Positions 1 to 8,894 are shown, counted from the first letter of the stretch. The stretch is 64,000 nt of DNA from Pseudalkalibacillus decolorationis (GCF_024609785.1 NZ_JANHJQ010000018.1:17702-81701), one strand, 5' to 3'. Notes: generated by a model not told the origin, from the sequence alone. Numbers and translations are program-made.

Positions 1-273
1 ATCGATGCCTACTTCTAATAGTGACTTCTTCAAATGTCTAAAGTTAGACTGAATGATACGAAACTTTCCCTCGTAGTTCTGTAGTTTTCTTTCGGCATAT
101 TCTATTGCTTGCAGATCTTGGTCAAATGCATAAACTTGTCCACTACTGATTTGTTTTACAATTTCCTCAGTATGACCTGCTCCACCAAGTGTGCAATCCA
201 CATAAATGCCATTCTCTTTAACCTGCAGACCTACAATTGCTTCTTGCTTTAATACCGTTTCATGCTCAAACAT
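1..273 (-). CDS. rsmH: 16S rRNA (cytosine-1402-N4)-methyltransferase RsmH, N-terminal part only
   Basis: The first 91 codons are present; the rest lies beyond the left edge. The start ATG (273) gives MFEHETVLKQEA, typical of RsmH (MraW), and is followed by the SAM-binding segment DCTLGGAGHTEEI at about residues 28-40 and FDQD near residue 50. RsmH methylates C1402 of 16S rRNA in the P-site region. It lies 63 bp downstream of mraZ on the same strand, the standard start of the division and cell-wall (dcw) cluster, so ftsL, pbpB and murE should follow to the left outside the window. The family and context are certain; the C-terminal half cannot be judged. Confidence 0.97.
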   Translation of the reverse strand, partial: MFEHETVLKQEAIVGLQVKENGIYVDCTLGGAGHTEEIVKQISSGQVYAFDQDLQAIEYAERKLQNYEGKFRIIQSNFRHLKKSLLEVGID

Positions 274-336
274 TATGTTCCCTCATTTTCTCTAAAACCG
301 CTCCACGCTTTAATGATGCTCAACTAATCATAAAGG

Positions 337-768
337 TTAAAGATCGAAATCCATTAAACTTTCAGCAATCTCTCCAAATGAATCTTCAGACTGCGAGAAG
401 TAATCTTCCCAAGTTTGCTTGTTCCAGATTTCAATCCTATTGCTAACCCCGATAACCACACAATCCTTGTCTAGCTTTGCGTATTGTCTCAAAGTCGAGG
501 CGACATTCACACGGCCTTGCTTATCTAGTTGACATTCTGCCGCACCGGAAAAGAAGAACCGTGTAAATGCTCTAGCATCTTTCTTTGTAAACGGGAGTGC
601 TTTCAACTTTTCTTCTAGTTGTTTCCATTCATCTAGAGGGTAACCAAAAACACATTGGTCTAATCCTCTTGTCAGTACGAATGTGGAGCCTAATTCTTCA
701 CGAAACTTTGAAGGGATGATCATTCTTCCTTTGTCGTCAATGGTATGTAGATGCTCTCCCATGAACAT
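337..768 (-). CDS. mraZ: Transcriptional regulator / division cluster protein MraZ
   Basis: A 143-residue protein starting [15 protein letters not shown], the standard MraZ length and opening. The ATG at 768 was chosen over an in-frame start 21 bp upstream because a GGGAGG ribosome-binding site lies just before it and known MraZ proteins start here. The protein carries two SpoVT/AbrB-like halves, each with a DxxGR-type motif (DDKGRMIIP near residue 12 and DKQGRVNV near residue 90). MraZ forms a ring-shaped oligomer that binds repeats in its own promoter and controls the dcw cluster. It lies between bshC and rsmH on the same strand, with a terminator separating it from bshC, so its own promoter should lie in 769-850. 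Confidence 0.97.
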   Translation of the reverse strand: MFMGEHLHTIDDKGRMIIPSKFREELGSTFVLTRGLDQCVFGYPLDEWKQLEEKLKALPFTKKDARAFTRFFFSGAAECQLDKQGRVNVASTLRQYAKLDKDCVVIGVSNRIEIWNKQTWEDYFSQSEDSFGEIAESLMDFDL

Positions 769-852
769 GATCTGGTCCCTCCCCCACAAACTACCCTAAG
801 TCTACCACAACTCCCCACTTTCCACCACATGTTTTAATATTCGTCCAAACAC

Positions 853-886
853 AAAAAAATCCTGCTGTTGAAAGCAGGATTTTTTA
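853..886 (-). terminator. Rho-independent terminator after bshC
   Basis: A stem ATCCTGC / GCAGGAT with a short loop is followed on the minus strand by a run of seven T. It lies between the bshC stop codon and the mraZ upstream region. Confidence 0.85.
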
Positions 887-913
887 AAAAGTTTTATGAA
901 AATGATTGGAATT

Positions 914-2533
914 TTACGTATAGATCACCTTTGGATTTCCATTCCATTCATATTGTAAAGAGGTAAGCTCAGTGATGAAGCTGAATCCATATCGATTTAA
1001 ATAATAAACGACATTGTACACGCGTTCCTGAGGTTTTCCATCTGGCTTAATGTTTAGCTCAATCTCGTGAAACTTCCTTAATTCATGCTCATACTTTAAC
1101 TGGATTGACTTTTCTAGCTTTGTTTTGAAAAAATCGAGTTGCTCTTGGAGTATCTGCCCGTTTTTTTCGGCAAGAGGCATTAATCCATTGTCAATATCGA
1201 TCGTCATGCCACGCAACACCTTATGAGTCTTATCAATTTGTTCCTTTGCATTTGTAAATTCGTTATTAAGATCCCATTCGGTCCTTTGATCTAACCAGAT
1301 TTGCTTGGCATTAGCTACACCACCATAAATGGTATTTCTCAAATCAAGCTCCTTTTCATTCATCATTTTCTTGATGTGTGGCTCTAATATCGTTAACGAC
1401 AAACGCGGCATTACCGGGGGCATTTTGAATCCAAACTCATGGAATATCGATTTCAACACACCCCAATAAGCTATTTCGCCTGGACCAGCAACAAAAGCAA
1501 GTGTCGGTAGTAGATTTTCTTGCATTAATGGACGAGTTACGACATTATTGCTAAGACGCTCCGGTTGTTCAGTAGCTATAGCGGCTAATTCATTTCTCGT
1601 GTACATACATTCATTTTTCTTCCCTCTAAATGCGTCTCCATCACGCTGTAACAATACACGATTTCCATGCACCTCGACAAAGAGATGTGCTTGATTTGAC
1701 TCCGTCTCAACAGGTACTGAAAACCCTTTTTGCTTTAACATTTTAATCTCTTTTTGAAATGTATCATCTATTTTCTCGTTATCCTCAACCAACTCATTAA
1801 AGAAAGTGGACTCGATTTCACGTAACTTATTATGATTGGAGTCGAGCATTACAATCCCTTCTTCTGCAAAAAGAACGAGCATAATATAAGCAAAAAAGTC
1901 TGTGATCGTTTCCGTATCTTGTATCGCATCACGAATTAGATCTTTAACTTCCTGTGTATGAACTGTTTCACCTAATGAACGAACAATTTCTTCTGCCCAA
2001 TGTGAAAGCTTCTCCTTTGGTAATGGAATCCTTGATACCGATCGATTGCCTTCAAGCAAATCCAGTTTTTTCTTATTCGTACGTCCTGTAGCAGGGATAT
2101 AAATATGATTAATTTCATCAAAATCGTGATCTTCACCCGCAATCCAAAATATGGGTATAACAGGAGTTCCTAAGTTCCGTTCTTGTTCTTTAGCAAGGCG
2201 AATCGCTGAGATGCACTTATGTATCGTATACAACGGCCCTGCCAGCAAACCTGCTTGTTGACCTGTGACAACCACGGTTGAATCGGAATCTTTCAATTTA
2301 TCAATATTTGTACGTGTATGTATTGAAGTGGGAAACTTTTGATGATACGTAATCAAATGTTCATGGAGAGATTCCCTCGGAAAAGAGCGTTCCTGAATTT
2401 CCTTCCACCGTTCCTGATAACTCTTTTGTTCAAATGGATTATAATCGAACTGTTCACGAACATCAGGTCTGCCATCCAGATAAGCACTATAAAAGTCGTT
2501 ATTATGTTGAAAAGGTATCTCTCTAGATTTCAT
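914..2533 (-). CDS. bshC: Bacillithiol biosynthesis cysteine-adding enzyme BshC
   Basis: 539 residues from MKSREIPFQHNN, the family's usual length. This ATG (2533) follows a GAGGAAG ribosome-binding site; the longer reading frame upstream adds 24 residues unlike the family. BshC catalyses the last step of bacillithiol synthesis, addition of cysteine to glucosaminyl-malate, giving the main low-molecular-weight thiol of Bacillaceae. Visible conserved segments are VVTGQQAGLLAGPLYTIHK near residue 90, EDHDFDEINH near residue 135 and AGPGEIAYW near residue 370, plus a long charged helical region in the C-terminal third expected to form the dimer coiled coil. It sits between the DUF3397 gene and mraZ as in B. 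subtilis (yllA). Confidence 0.95.
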   Translation of the reverse strand: MKSREIPFQHNNDFYSAYLDGRPDVREQFDYNPFEQKSYQERWKEIQERSFPRESLHEHLITYHQKFPTSIHTRTNIDKLKDSDSTVVVTGQQAGLLAGPLYTIHKCISAIRLAKEQERNLGTPVIPIFWIAGEDHDFDEINHIYIPATGRTNKKKLDLLEGNRSVSRIPLPKEKLSHWAEEIVRSLGETVHTQEVKDLIRDAIQDTETITDFFAYIMLVLFAEEGIVMLDSNHNKLREIESTFFNELVEDNEKIDDTFQKEIKMLKQKGFSVPVETESNQAHLFVEVHGNRVLLQRDGDAFRGKKNECMYTRNELAAIATEQPERLSNNVVTRPLMQENLLPTLAFVAGPGEIAYWGVLKSIFHEFGFKMPPVMPRLSLTILEPHIKKMMNEKELDLRNTIYGGVANAKQIWLDQRTEWDLNNEFTNAKEQIDKTHKVLRGMTIDIDNGLMPLAEKNGQILQEQLDFFKTKLEKSIQLKYEHELRKFHEIELNIKPDGKPQERVYNVVYYLNRYGFSFITELTSLQYEWNGNPKVIYT

Positions 2534-2621
2534 ACATTTTTCTTCCTCTCTAAGAATCAACGACATTCCGATTATGAGTATAGCAGATTCACGGGGGCTT
2601 CCCAAACGAATATGCTTACGA

Positions 2622-3008
2622 TCAGACCGAAATAATTCTAGTGATTAATCCGTATGCACATAAAAGTAAATAACACATAAAAAACAGTAAGAAATTGAAC
2701 CGCCATGCTGTTTTTATAATTTTGATCAATTCGATATCCTTATCCTGCTTCCAATAAAGCCATGTAATACAACTGAATATGAGTAACAGCAACACCATAA
2801 TTGGCCACAGTAAAGAATGGTTCCAGATCGTATGGGCTATCGACAGTACTGAGGCTATTAGAAAAAAGGTCGTTATATCTGATGCGAAATGAAATGACTT
2901 TTTCTTTTTATGTGTCAGTTTCTTCATCGATCCGTATATAATAAACCAAACCAGCAGCGGAGCAGTAACGAGCGTTGCTAAAGAACCTGCGAGAATATCG
3001 ACCACCAT
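2622..3008 (-). CDS. DUF3397 family membrane protein
   Basis: 128 residues with four predicted membrane segments (about residues 5-25, 46-60, 66-86 and 104-124) and a basic loop HKKKKS near residue 33. The start ATG (3008) follows GGGAGG at a spacing of five to six bases. Proteins of this kind, DUF3397, are commonly found between panE and bshC in Bacillaceae; the function is unknown. It is 14 bp downstream of panE and 88 bp upstream of bshC, so the three genes probably share a transcript. The family call rests on context and membrane layout, not on a motif. Confidence 0.7.
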   Translation of the reverse strand: MVVDILAGSLATLVTAPLLVWFIIYGSMKKLTHKKKKSFHFASDITTFFLIASVLSIAHTIWNHSLLWPIMVLLLLIFSCITWLYWKQDKDIELIKIIKTAWRFNFLLFFMCYLLLCAYGLITRIISV

Positions 3009-3022
3009 TTAGTCCTCCCCGT

Positions 3023-3916
3023 TCAATTATGGTCTTCCATCCCTTTAATCGCTTGATAAATAAATTGATTATAAGGTATTGGTATTCCTTTTTGTTCAGC
3101 CACCATTAACACATATCCTGTAATCGCATCGATTTCCGTTCTATGACCGTTTTCAATATCACGGAGCATCGAAGACTTATTACTTGAAGTATTCTCACAA
3201 ACGTTGATCAATTCTTTCCACGAGGTTTCGATTTCACTTACATCCATCACCCTACACGTTTCCTGAAATAAACGTTCCATCATTTGTAGCCAATTCGATT
3301 GTTCGAGCAGGTCGCCATTTTTCACTCTAAGTAATGCAGTTAAGGGGTTGATTACAGTATTAATCATTAATTTCTTACATAGCATATTGTACCAATCCGC
3401 TTCTTGTTGAAATGGAAATACATCGATGGAAAGCTTATCCCAATTCAGACCTGATCGACCATCTAAATAAGGTGCCACTTTCGTTCGACCAACCCCTGTA
3501 TGAAGAACCTCAGTATCCGATTCTCTTAACGCACCGTGCTCCACTGAACCAAGATATACAGAAAACATCGTCAAATCGGAAATCCACCTTGTATGTAACA
3601 TCCCATTTTGCAGTAATAATAGCGATCGTGAATGGTTAAAGCCATTTGCGAGGATTGGTAACACGAGTTCAAGATCATATGACTTAACTGCAACGATAAC
3701 CAAATCATAGGATTCTTGAGGTGACGTATCGAGAATTCTCACTTTCGGATGAGTCGTAAACTCAGTCTTCAATGAATGTACAACTAAACCAGACTGTTGT
3801 AGATTGGTTTGCTGTTCCTTCCTTCTAACATATAATGTAACCTCGTGTCTGTTCTTTTGAAGATAGGCAGCAAAGAGTAGGCCTACCGAGCCCCCACCAA
3901 TAATTGCTACTCGCAT
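3023..3916 (-). CDS. panE: 2-dehydropantoate 2-reductase (ketopantoate reductase)
   Basis: 297 residues. An N-terminal Rossmann fold starts MRVAIIGGGSVGLLFAAYL, containing the GxGxxG NADPH-binding motif, and the C-terminal helical domain carries SSMLRDIENGHRTEIDAITG (about residues 243-262), the signature of ApbA/PanE reductases. It reduces ketopantoate to pantoate with NADPH in the pantothenate/CoA pathway. The ribosome-binding site (GGGAACC) is weak. Synteny matches ylbQ/panE of B. subtilis, upstream of the DUF3397 gene and bshC. coaD of the same pathway lies about 11 kb away at 15157. Confidence 0.93.
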   Translation of the reverse strand: MRVAIIGGGSVGLLFAAYLQKNRHEVTLYVRRKEQQTNLQQSGLVVHSLKTEFTTHPKVRILDTSPQESYDLVIVAVKSYDLELVLPILANGFNHSRSLLLLQNGMLHTRWISDLTMFSVYLGSVEHGALRESDTEVLHTGVGRTKVAPYLDGRSGLNWDKLSIDVFPFQQEADWYNMLCKKLMINTVINPLTALLRVKNGDLLEQSNWLQMMERLFQETCRVMDVSEIETSWKELINVCENTSSNKSSMLRDIENGHRTEIDAITGYVLMVAEQKGIPIPYNQFIYQAIKGMEDHN

Positions 3917-4027
3917 TCAGGTTCCCAACTTTCGTACTAGTATTTTTCTTAATAGTAGCACAATGATGAAAATGTATAAATCATTCAATTACCATTTAAG
4001 CCATGTTTTTTACAAGTTAAAGAGCAT

Positions 4028-4101
4028 GAAAAAAGTGCCAGACAGCCTGACGTGCAACATTTAATCCTAAATGTTACATGAAAAGCGGAGTCTGGCACTT
4101 C
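4028..4101 (-). terminator. Terminator of the acyl-CoA carboxylase operon
   Basis: An outer stem AGTGCCAGAC (4034-4043) / GTCTGGCACT (4090-4099) encloses a second stem AACATTTA / TAAATGTT. On the minus strand the outer stem is followed by a T-tract, so it ends the carboxylase operon ahead of panE. Confidence 0.8.
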
Positions 4102-4150
4102 ACTAACTCTTAACCAATCCTATAGTATTCCCCTAAACATTATACAATAA

Positions 4151-5689
4151 CTAGACTGGATATACTGGATGCTTACGCTCACTGAATACCATTTCCTTAG
4201 ATTCATATCCAGCATATCTATCAATCAACTCATCTCGCAATTGATCAGCGGAGACGATATCATCTACGATCATTTCTGAAGCGAGCTTGTAAATATCGAT
4301 ATGTTCTTTATATTCTTTATGCTTTTCTTGTACATATTGAATTCGTTCTTTCGGATCTTCAATCTCGTTGATTTTATTGGAATAGACGGCATTTACAGCA
4401 GCTTCTGGTCCCATTACAGCAATTTGAGCAGTAGGCAGTGCAATGCAACAATCCGGCTCAAAAGCAGGTCCTGCCATTGCATATAGACCAGCACCATAAG
4501 CTTTCCTAACAATAACTGAAATCTTTGGAACCGTTACATCACTCATTGCTGCAATTAATTTTGCTCCGTGACGGATAATTCCAGCTCGTTCAACCTTTGT
4601 TCCAATCATGAAACCTGGCACATCCGCAAGGAATAAGAGTGGGATTGAGAAGGCATCGCAAAGTGTAATAAACTTTGCAGCTTTATCGGCTGAATCAACG
4701 AAAAGAACACCGCCTTTCACTTTCGGCTGATTTGCAATAATTCCAACAGGTGCTCCATTCAAGCGAGCAAATCCTGTAATCATCTCAGGAGCAAAAAGCT
4801 TTTTCATTTCGTAAAAACTTCCATCATCAATCAAACCATTAATAAAATCATACATATCAAACGGAACATTTTGATTTTCAGGGACGATCTCTGAAAGGTT
4901 CTTATCAATCTTAGGTGCTTTCACTTTAACTTTTGCCGGCTTACTTTCATAATTCCCAGGGAAGTAAGATAAGTAGTGGCGTGCTGAATCAATTGCTTCT
5001 TCTTCAGATTCAGCAAGAACATCCCCACATCCACTTATACTGCAGTGCATTCGTGCTCCACCCATTTCTTCTAGTGTCACCTTTTCACCAATTACTTTTT
5101 CAGCCATACGCGGTGATCCAAGATACATTGATGCGTTCTTATCAACCATAATAACGATGTCACAGAATGCCGGAATGTAAGCTCCACCTGCGGCTGATGG
5201 CCCGAATAGGACACAGACCTGAGGGATCATTCCTGACATTTTAACTTGATTATAAAAAATCTTTCCCGCTCCACGTCGGTTCGGGAACATCTCGATTTGA
5301 TCGGTTATTCGTGCTCCAGCAGAATCGACAAGATAATACATCGGCACCTTTAACCGCATTGCTGTTTCTTGAATACGAATAATTTTCTCAACGGTACGTG
5401 CTCCCCACGATCCTGCTTTTACAGTTGAATCGTTTGCCATTACGCAAACCGTTTTGCCTCCGACTTTACCGATTGCAGTTACAACACCATCAGCAGGTAA
5501 CCCTTCTGCTTTATTATTCGCAAACTTACCGTCTTCAATCTTGTATGAACCATCATCGAATAATAATTCAAGGCGTTTTCTGGCAAATAATTTATTTTGC
5601 GAATCCAGCTTCTTATGGTACTTCTCTGCACCACCGCTTTCAATTCGTTCAGTTGTTGTTTGCAATGTTTCATTTAATGTTTTCGACAT
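4151..5689 (-). CDS. Acyl-CoA carboxylase carboxyltransferase subunit (propionyl-/methylcrotonyl-CoA carboxylase beta type)
   Basis: 512 residues from MSKTLNETLQ. The ATG at 5689 is preceded by GGAGG six bases away; a TTG one codon earlier is too close. This is a full-length carboxyltransferase with both crotonase-like halves: GGAYIPAFCD near residue 165 and DVPGFMIGTKVERAGIIRHG near residue 357, then RKAYGAGLYAMAG. Such subunits move CO2 from carboxybiotin to an acyl-CoA; the substrate cannot be read from sequence. It is the third gene of an operon with a biotin carboxylase and a 70-residue biotin carrier, like yngH-yngHB-yngE of B. subtilis, but without the HMG-CoA lyase and enoyl hydratase genes found there. 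YngE-like function in branched-chain acyl-CoA breakdown is an inference. Confidence 0.9.
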   Translation of the reverse strand: MSKTLNETLQTTTERIESGGAEKYHKKLDSQNKLFARKRLELLFDDGSYKIEDGKFANNKAEGLPADGVVTAIGKVGGKTVCVMANDSTVKAGSWGARTVEKIIRIQETAMRLKVPMYYLVDSAGARITDQIEMFPNRRGAGKIFYNQVKMSGMIPQVCVLFGPSAAGGAYIPAFCDIVIMVDKNASMYLGSPRMAEKVIGEKVTLEEMGGARMHCSISGCGDVLAESEEEAIDSARHYLSYFPGNYESKPAKVKVKAPKIDKNLSEIVPENQNVPFDMYDFINGLIDDGSFYEMKKLFAPEMITGFARLNGAPVGIIANQPKVKGGVLFVDSADKAAKFITLCDAFSIPLLFLADVPGFMIGTKVERAGIIRHGAKLIAAMSDVTVPKISVIVRKAYGAGLYAMAGPAFEPDCCIALPTAQIAVMGPEAAVNAVYSNKINEIEDPKERIQYVQEKHKEYKEHIDIYKLASEMIVDDIVSADQLRDELIDRYAGYESKEMVFSERKHPVYPV

Positions 5690-5776
5690 CAAATTCCTCC
5701 TTCATAACTGCATACAGAACGAGCGCTCATTCATTTCTAAGTATCAAGAGGCATCCTGTCTTTTCACTCACGCTCA

Positions 5777-5989
5777 TTATTTTAGGACAACAAGTGCGTC
5801 CCCTTCATTAACGAAATCCCCAACGTTAAAGTTGACAGTACTTACTTCTCCCGCTTCTGTTGCTTCAATTGGGATTTCCATTTTCATCGACTCTAACATC
5901 ATTACAGTTTGTCCTGCCGATACTGACTCACCTTCTGATACTAATACATTCAATACTGTTCCTGCCATTGATGCTGTTATTTCCTTCAT
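5777..5989 (-). CDS. Biotin carboxyl carrier subunit of acyl-CoA carboxylase
   Basis: A 70-residue single-domain biotinyl protein. The biotin attachment site is MLESMKMEIPI near residues 31-41, with the lysine between the two methionines as acceptor. The fold-defining glycines of the barrel are present (GEVSTVNFNVGDFVNEGD). The ATG at 5989 has GGAG eight bases upstream, overlapping the stop of the biotin carboxylase gene; an in-frame GTG three codons earlier is less well placed. A free-standing carrier this short matches YngHB-type proteins rather than AccB of the fatty-acid pathway, which is longer with a Pro/Ala linker. It carries CO2 between the products of the genes on either side. Confidence 0.92.
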   Translation of the reverse strand: MKEITASMAGTVLNVLVSEGESVSAGQTVMMLESMKMEIPIEATEAGEVSTVNFNVGDFVNEGDALVVLK

Positions 5990-6000
5990 GTTGACCACTC

Positions 6001-7347
6001 CTAATTATTTACTTTTGTTGAACGTTGATTTAAAAACTGTGTAGTATAGTTACCTTTTTGAAATTGTTCATCCTTTAAAAGGCTTTCAAAAAGTGGACCA
6101 TTGTGTTTAATGCCCTTTAGCTTCCATTGTGTAAAAAAGGCTAATGATTTTTCAATTGCGGTAGTTCGATCTCTTCCATGTATGATTACCTTTGCAACCA
6201 TTGGATCATAGAAGGGCGTAACCTGTGAATTAGCATCATACCCCGTATCTACACGAACACCTTCTTGTTCGGGATATACGAAATCAGTAATCGATCCCGG
6301 AGAAGGTAAAAAAGTGTTCGGATCTTCTGCGTATATTCGATACTCAATACTGTGACCTTTTCTTGTGATTTCATCCTGAGATTTCGGTAGTAGCTTGCCA
6401 TCTGCCACATCAAGTTGCCATTCTACCAAATCTAACCCTGTTACCATCTCTGTTACAGGATGTTCCACCTGTAACCTCGTATTCATTTCAAGGAAATAGA
6501 AGTTCTCCTCTTCGTCAACGATAAATTCAACCGTTCCTGCGTTCGTATATTTAACATGTTTAGCGGCTTGTACAGCAGCAGTACAAATCTGGGTACGCAC
6601 TTCCTCCGACAAAAACGGTGATGGTGTTTCCTCAACGACCTTCTGATGCCTTCTCTGAATCGAGCAATCTCGTTCAAACAGATGGACGATATTCCCTTCA
6701 TCATCTCCAAAGATTTGCACTTCGATATGACGACTGTTCGAAATAAATTTTTCCATAAACATTTCGTCATTTCCGAAATAAGCTTTTGCACGGTTTTGGC
6801 TTGATACAAACGCAGCACGTAAGGTTTTCTCATCATCACAACGTTGCATTCCGATTCCACCACCACCGGCACTTGCTTTAATCATTACAGGATAACCAAT
6901 CTTATTTGCTAATCCAACAGCTTGTTCGACATCATCTATTGGACCGTCACTTCCGGGAACTACGGGCACCCCTGCATCCTTCATTGTATCACGCGCGCGA
7001 ACCTTATCCCCCATTGCTTCAACAACATCTGCACGAGGCCCGATAAACGTAATGTTAGCGTTTTCAACTTTTCGAACAAAATCAGCATTCTCTGATAAGA
7101 AACCATACCCTGGATGTATCGCATCTACTTTTTCGGTCTGTGCGATCTCAAGAATCCGGTCACCACGTAAATATGACTTCACGACTGGTGGTTCACCAAT
7201 CTCATAGGCTACTTTAGCATTCTTCACGTATGGAAGATCACTGTCAGCTTGTGAATACAAAATAACCGTCTCAATCCCAAGCTTTTCACATGTCTTAACA
7301 ATTCTAGCTGCTATCTCTCCTCGGTTTGCGATAAGGACTTTTCTCAA
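6001..7347 (-). CDS. Biotin carboxylase subunit of acyl-CoA carboxylase
   Basis: 448 residues starting from TTG at 7347, which has GGAGG seven bases upstream. Domain order is that of biotin carboxylases: N-terminal MRKVLIANRGEIAARI, the HPGYGFLSEN motif near residue 78, the glycine-rich ATP-grasp loop KASAGGGGIGM near residue 157, the catalytic segment EMNTRLQVEHPVTEM near residue 285 and the C-terminal domain. It carboxylates biotin with ATP and bicarbonate. It is the first gene of the operon with the carrier 12 bp downstream. The separate pyruvate carboxylase at 29760 is a different, fused enzyme. This could also be a second AccC, but the partner genes favour an acyl-CoA carboxylase of YngH type. 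Confidence 0.92.
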   Translation of the reverse strand: MRKVLIANRGEIAARIVKTCEKLGIETVILYSQADSDLPYVKNAKVAYEIGEPPVVKSYLRGDRILEIAQTEKVDAIHPGYGFLSENADFVRKVENANITFIGPRADVVEAMGDKVRARDTMKDAGVPVVPGSDGPIDDVEQAVGLANKIGYPVMIKASAGGGGIGMQRCDDEKTLRAAFVSSQNRAKAYFGNDEMFMEKFISNSRHIEVQIFGDDEGNIVHLFERDCSIQRRHQKVVEETPSPFLSEEVRTQICTAAVQAAKHVKYTNAGTVEFIVDEEENFYFLEMNTRLQVEHPVTEMVTGLDLVEWQLDVADGKLLPKSQDEITRKGHSIEYRIYAEDPNTFLPSPGSITDFVYPEQEGVRVDTGYDANSQVTPFYDPMVAKVIIHGRDRTTAIEKSLAFFTQWKLKGIKHNGPLFESLLKDEQFQKGNYTTQFLNQRSTKVNN

Positions 7348-7490
7348 ACCATCTCCTCCTTTATCTCTCTGTTTCAGTTAACTAATTTCAACATGGATTG
7401 TAGGAAATCCTGTTTTTATGTAGAATTCTGCATGATTTTTTCATTAAAGCAGAATTTTTCGTTACTTTATTATATAATAAAAGTAGAAGT

Positions 7491-7525
7491 GTGTGTTCAA
7501 AACTAACGGACTTTTTGAACAACCT
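7491..7525 (+). mobile_element. Internally deleted remnant (35 bp) of the 152-bp inverted-end element
   Basis: The left end GTGTGTTCAAAA is joined after a few bases to the right end ACGGACTTTTTGAACAACCT. Both match the ends of the elements at 21199 and 28631. The flanking eight bases (GTAGAAGT left, CTAGAAAG right) share the core TAGAA, suggesting a decayed target duplication. It lies 42 bp upstream of ylbP. Confidence 0.7.
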
Positions 7526-7566
7526 CTAGAAAGAATGGGAAATGAATCGAAGGGGGATATCTCAAC

Positions 7567-8076
7567 ATGTATAAAGTACAACGACTTCTTATCAATTTTA
7601 AGACCCTTGAAGAATTTAAGAAATTTAAAGAATACGGGATTCAAGAGCTTTCTATGCTTGAAGATCTTCAAGAGAATATTATCGAAAACGATAGTGAGTC
7701 TCCGTTTTATGGAATCTATTACGGTAACATGCTTGTCGCTAGAATGAGTCTGTATCAAATTGATGGGGATTATGATCGTTATTTTGATCCACCACAGGAC
7801 TACTTGGAACTATGGAAGTTAGAAGTTTTACGAAATTACCATGGGCAAGGTTTTGGAAGCGCTCTTGTGAATTTTGCTAAATCATTTAATCTCCCAGTAA
7901 AGACCAACGCTAGACATTACTCCAGTGAATTTTGGGAGAAGATGGGGTTTGAATCTGTCACATACAATCCTGGTCGGGATCGAGGAGAAAACCCTTATGT
8001 TTGGTACCCTCACGGGGTTGCAGAGCAAGAGCCTACTGAAAAGGATAGCCCTGTTAAAAATACTGATGTTTCATAA
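7567..8076 (+). CDS. ylbP: GNAT-family N-acetyltransferase YlbP
   Basis: 169 residues with a GNAT fold: the acetyl-CoA loop is in the stretch LEVLRNYHGQGFGSALVNFA (about residues 85-104), where HGQGFGSAL matches the Q/RxxGxG/A pattern. The C-terminal segment FWEKMGFESV is the usual last helix and strand. The protein continues into a charged tail rich in Glu and Pro. A GGGGGATATCTCAAC stretch precedes the ATG. The substrate is unknown. It is the only plus-strand gene between the carboxylase operon and rsfA, and matches B. subtilis ylbP in position. Confidence 0.88.
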   Translation: MYKVQRLLINFKTLEEFKKFKEYGIQELSMLEDLQENIIENDSESPFYGIYYGNMLVARMSLYQIDGDYDRYFDPPQDYLELWKLEVLRNYHGQGFGSALVNFAKSFNLPVKTNARHYSSEFWEKMGFESVTYNPGRDRGENPYVWYPHGVAEQEPTEKDSPVKNTDVS

Positions 8077-8093
8077 CTTCACTTGTTATATAC

Positions 8094-8173
8094 CGAAGGG
8101 GATGACCCAAAAGCTAAGAATCAAGCAACTCTACCTAAGAGTAGCTAGACACTTGCGGGTCATCCCCTTTACT
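8094..8173. terminator. Bidirectional terminator between ylbP and rsfA
   Basis: A long stem AAGGGGATGACCC / GGGTCATCCCCTTT with an inner hairpin (ACTCTACCTAAGAGT) lies between convergent genes; its right arm reaches into the last codons of rsfA. Confidence 0.8.
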
Positions 8174-8816
8174 TTTCTACTTTTTGAAGGTTTCCATTAT
8201 ATTCCATCTGAAACTTCACTTGATTGGCTTGCGAATCATCTGTTACAGCTAATTTCCGAGCACGTTCCATAAAATTCAGCATCGTTCGATAATCTTCATT
8301 TACATTTTCAAAGTTCTTCTGTAGTTGGTCAAAATCGACCTTTAATCGATCATTTTGTTTTTTAAATTCTTCGATCATTTCATGTAATTTTTTATTTTCC
8401 ATTTCAAGTGTGTTTTGATGAAGTTTATCTTGCTGCATGGTTTGTAAATAACGAATAACATCTTCTAAACTAAATGATGGCAAAGAATGTTCTGTCCTGT
8501 TAACCGTCTCAATCCGTTCTGGGTAGTTCTGAGATTGCTCCTGTTGAAGTTGTTTCTTTTTGGACTTTTCTTTTGCAGATCGCTCGCTCATTGTTTGTTT
8601 CCGCTGGCTTTTCGCAATCGTTATCGCCGCTTCATATTGTTTTCGTATGAGTGAATTCCACCTAAATCCACATGCAGCTGATGTTCGTGATAACTTCTTT
8701 CCTACCTCTTCAAATGCGGCAAGCTGTGTACCGCCTTCCCTTACATGACGGAGAACAACTTCGGCTAGTAATAGATCTTCATCATTGTTCCAGGCATCCT
8801 GGCGTGTTGTACCCAC
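8169..8816 (-). CDS. rsfA: RsfA family transcription factor (YlbO)
   Basis: 215 residues starting from GTG (8816), which has GGAGG seven bases upstream; the ATG two codons earlier lies only one base from GGAGG. The N-terminal region TRQDAWNNDEDLLLAEVVLR followed by FEEVGKKLSRTSAACGFRWN is a Myb/SANT-like helix-turn-helix typical of RsfA. Residues from about 105 to 190 form a coiled coil rich in Lys, Glu and Gln. RsfA acts in the forespore of B. subtilis as a regulator of sigma-F dependent genes. Its placement next to the ylb block supports the call. Confidence 0.9.
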   Translation of the reverse strand: MGTTRQDAWNNDEDLLLAEVVLRHVREGGTQLAAFEEVGKKLSRTSAACGFRWNSLIRKQYEAAITIAKSQRKQTMSERSAKEKSKKKQLQQEQSQNYPERIETVNRTEHSLPSFSLEDVIRYLQTMQQDKLHQNTLEMENKKLHEMIEEFKKQNDRLKVDFDQLQKNFENVNEDYRTMLNFMERARKLAVTDDSQANQVKFQMEYNGNLQKVEK

Positions 8817-8894
8817 CTGCATCCCTCCAAACATTCTACTTTAGTACCAACATATGCAGTTACTAGAGAAGATAGACTTCTGATCCACGTCTTA

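Noticed and set aside
5398..6044. Long plus-strand open frames opposite the carboxylase genes
   Set aside because: They lie antisense to well-recognised genes, have no ribosome-binding site and unusual composition; they are shadows.
7462..7758. Minus-strand frame of 98 codons upstream of and overlapping ylbP
   Set aside because: It overlaps the start of the recognisable acetyltransferase and contains the element remnant; no ribosome-binding site.
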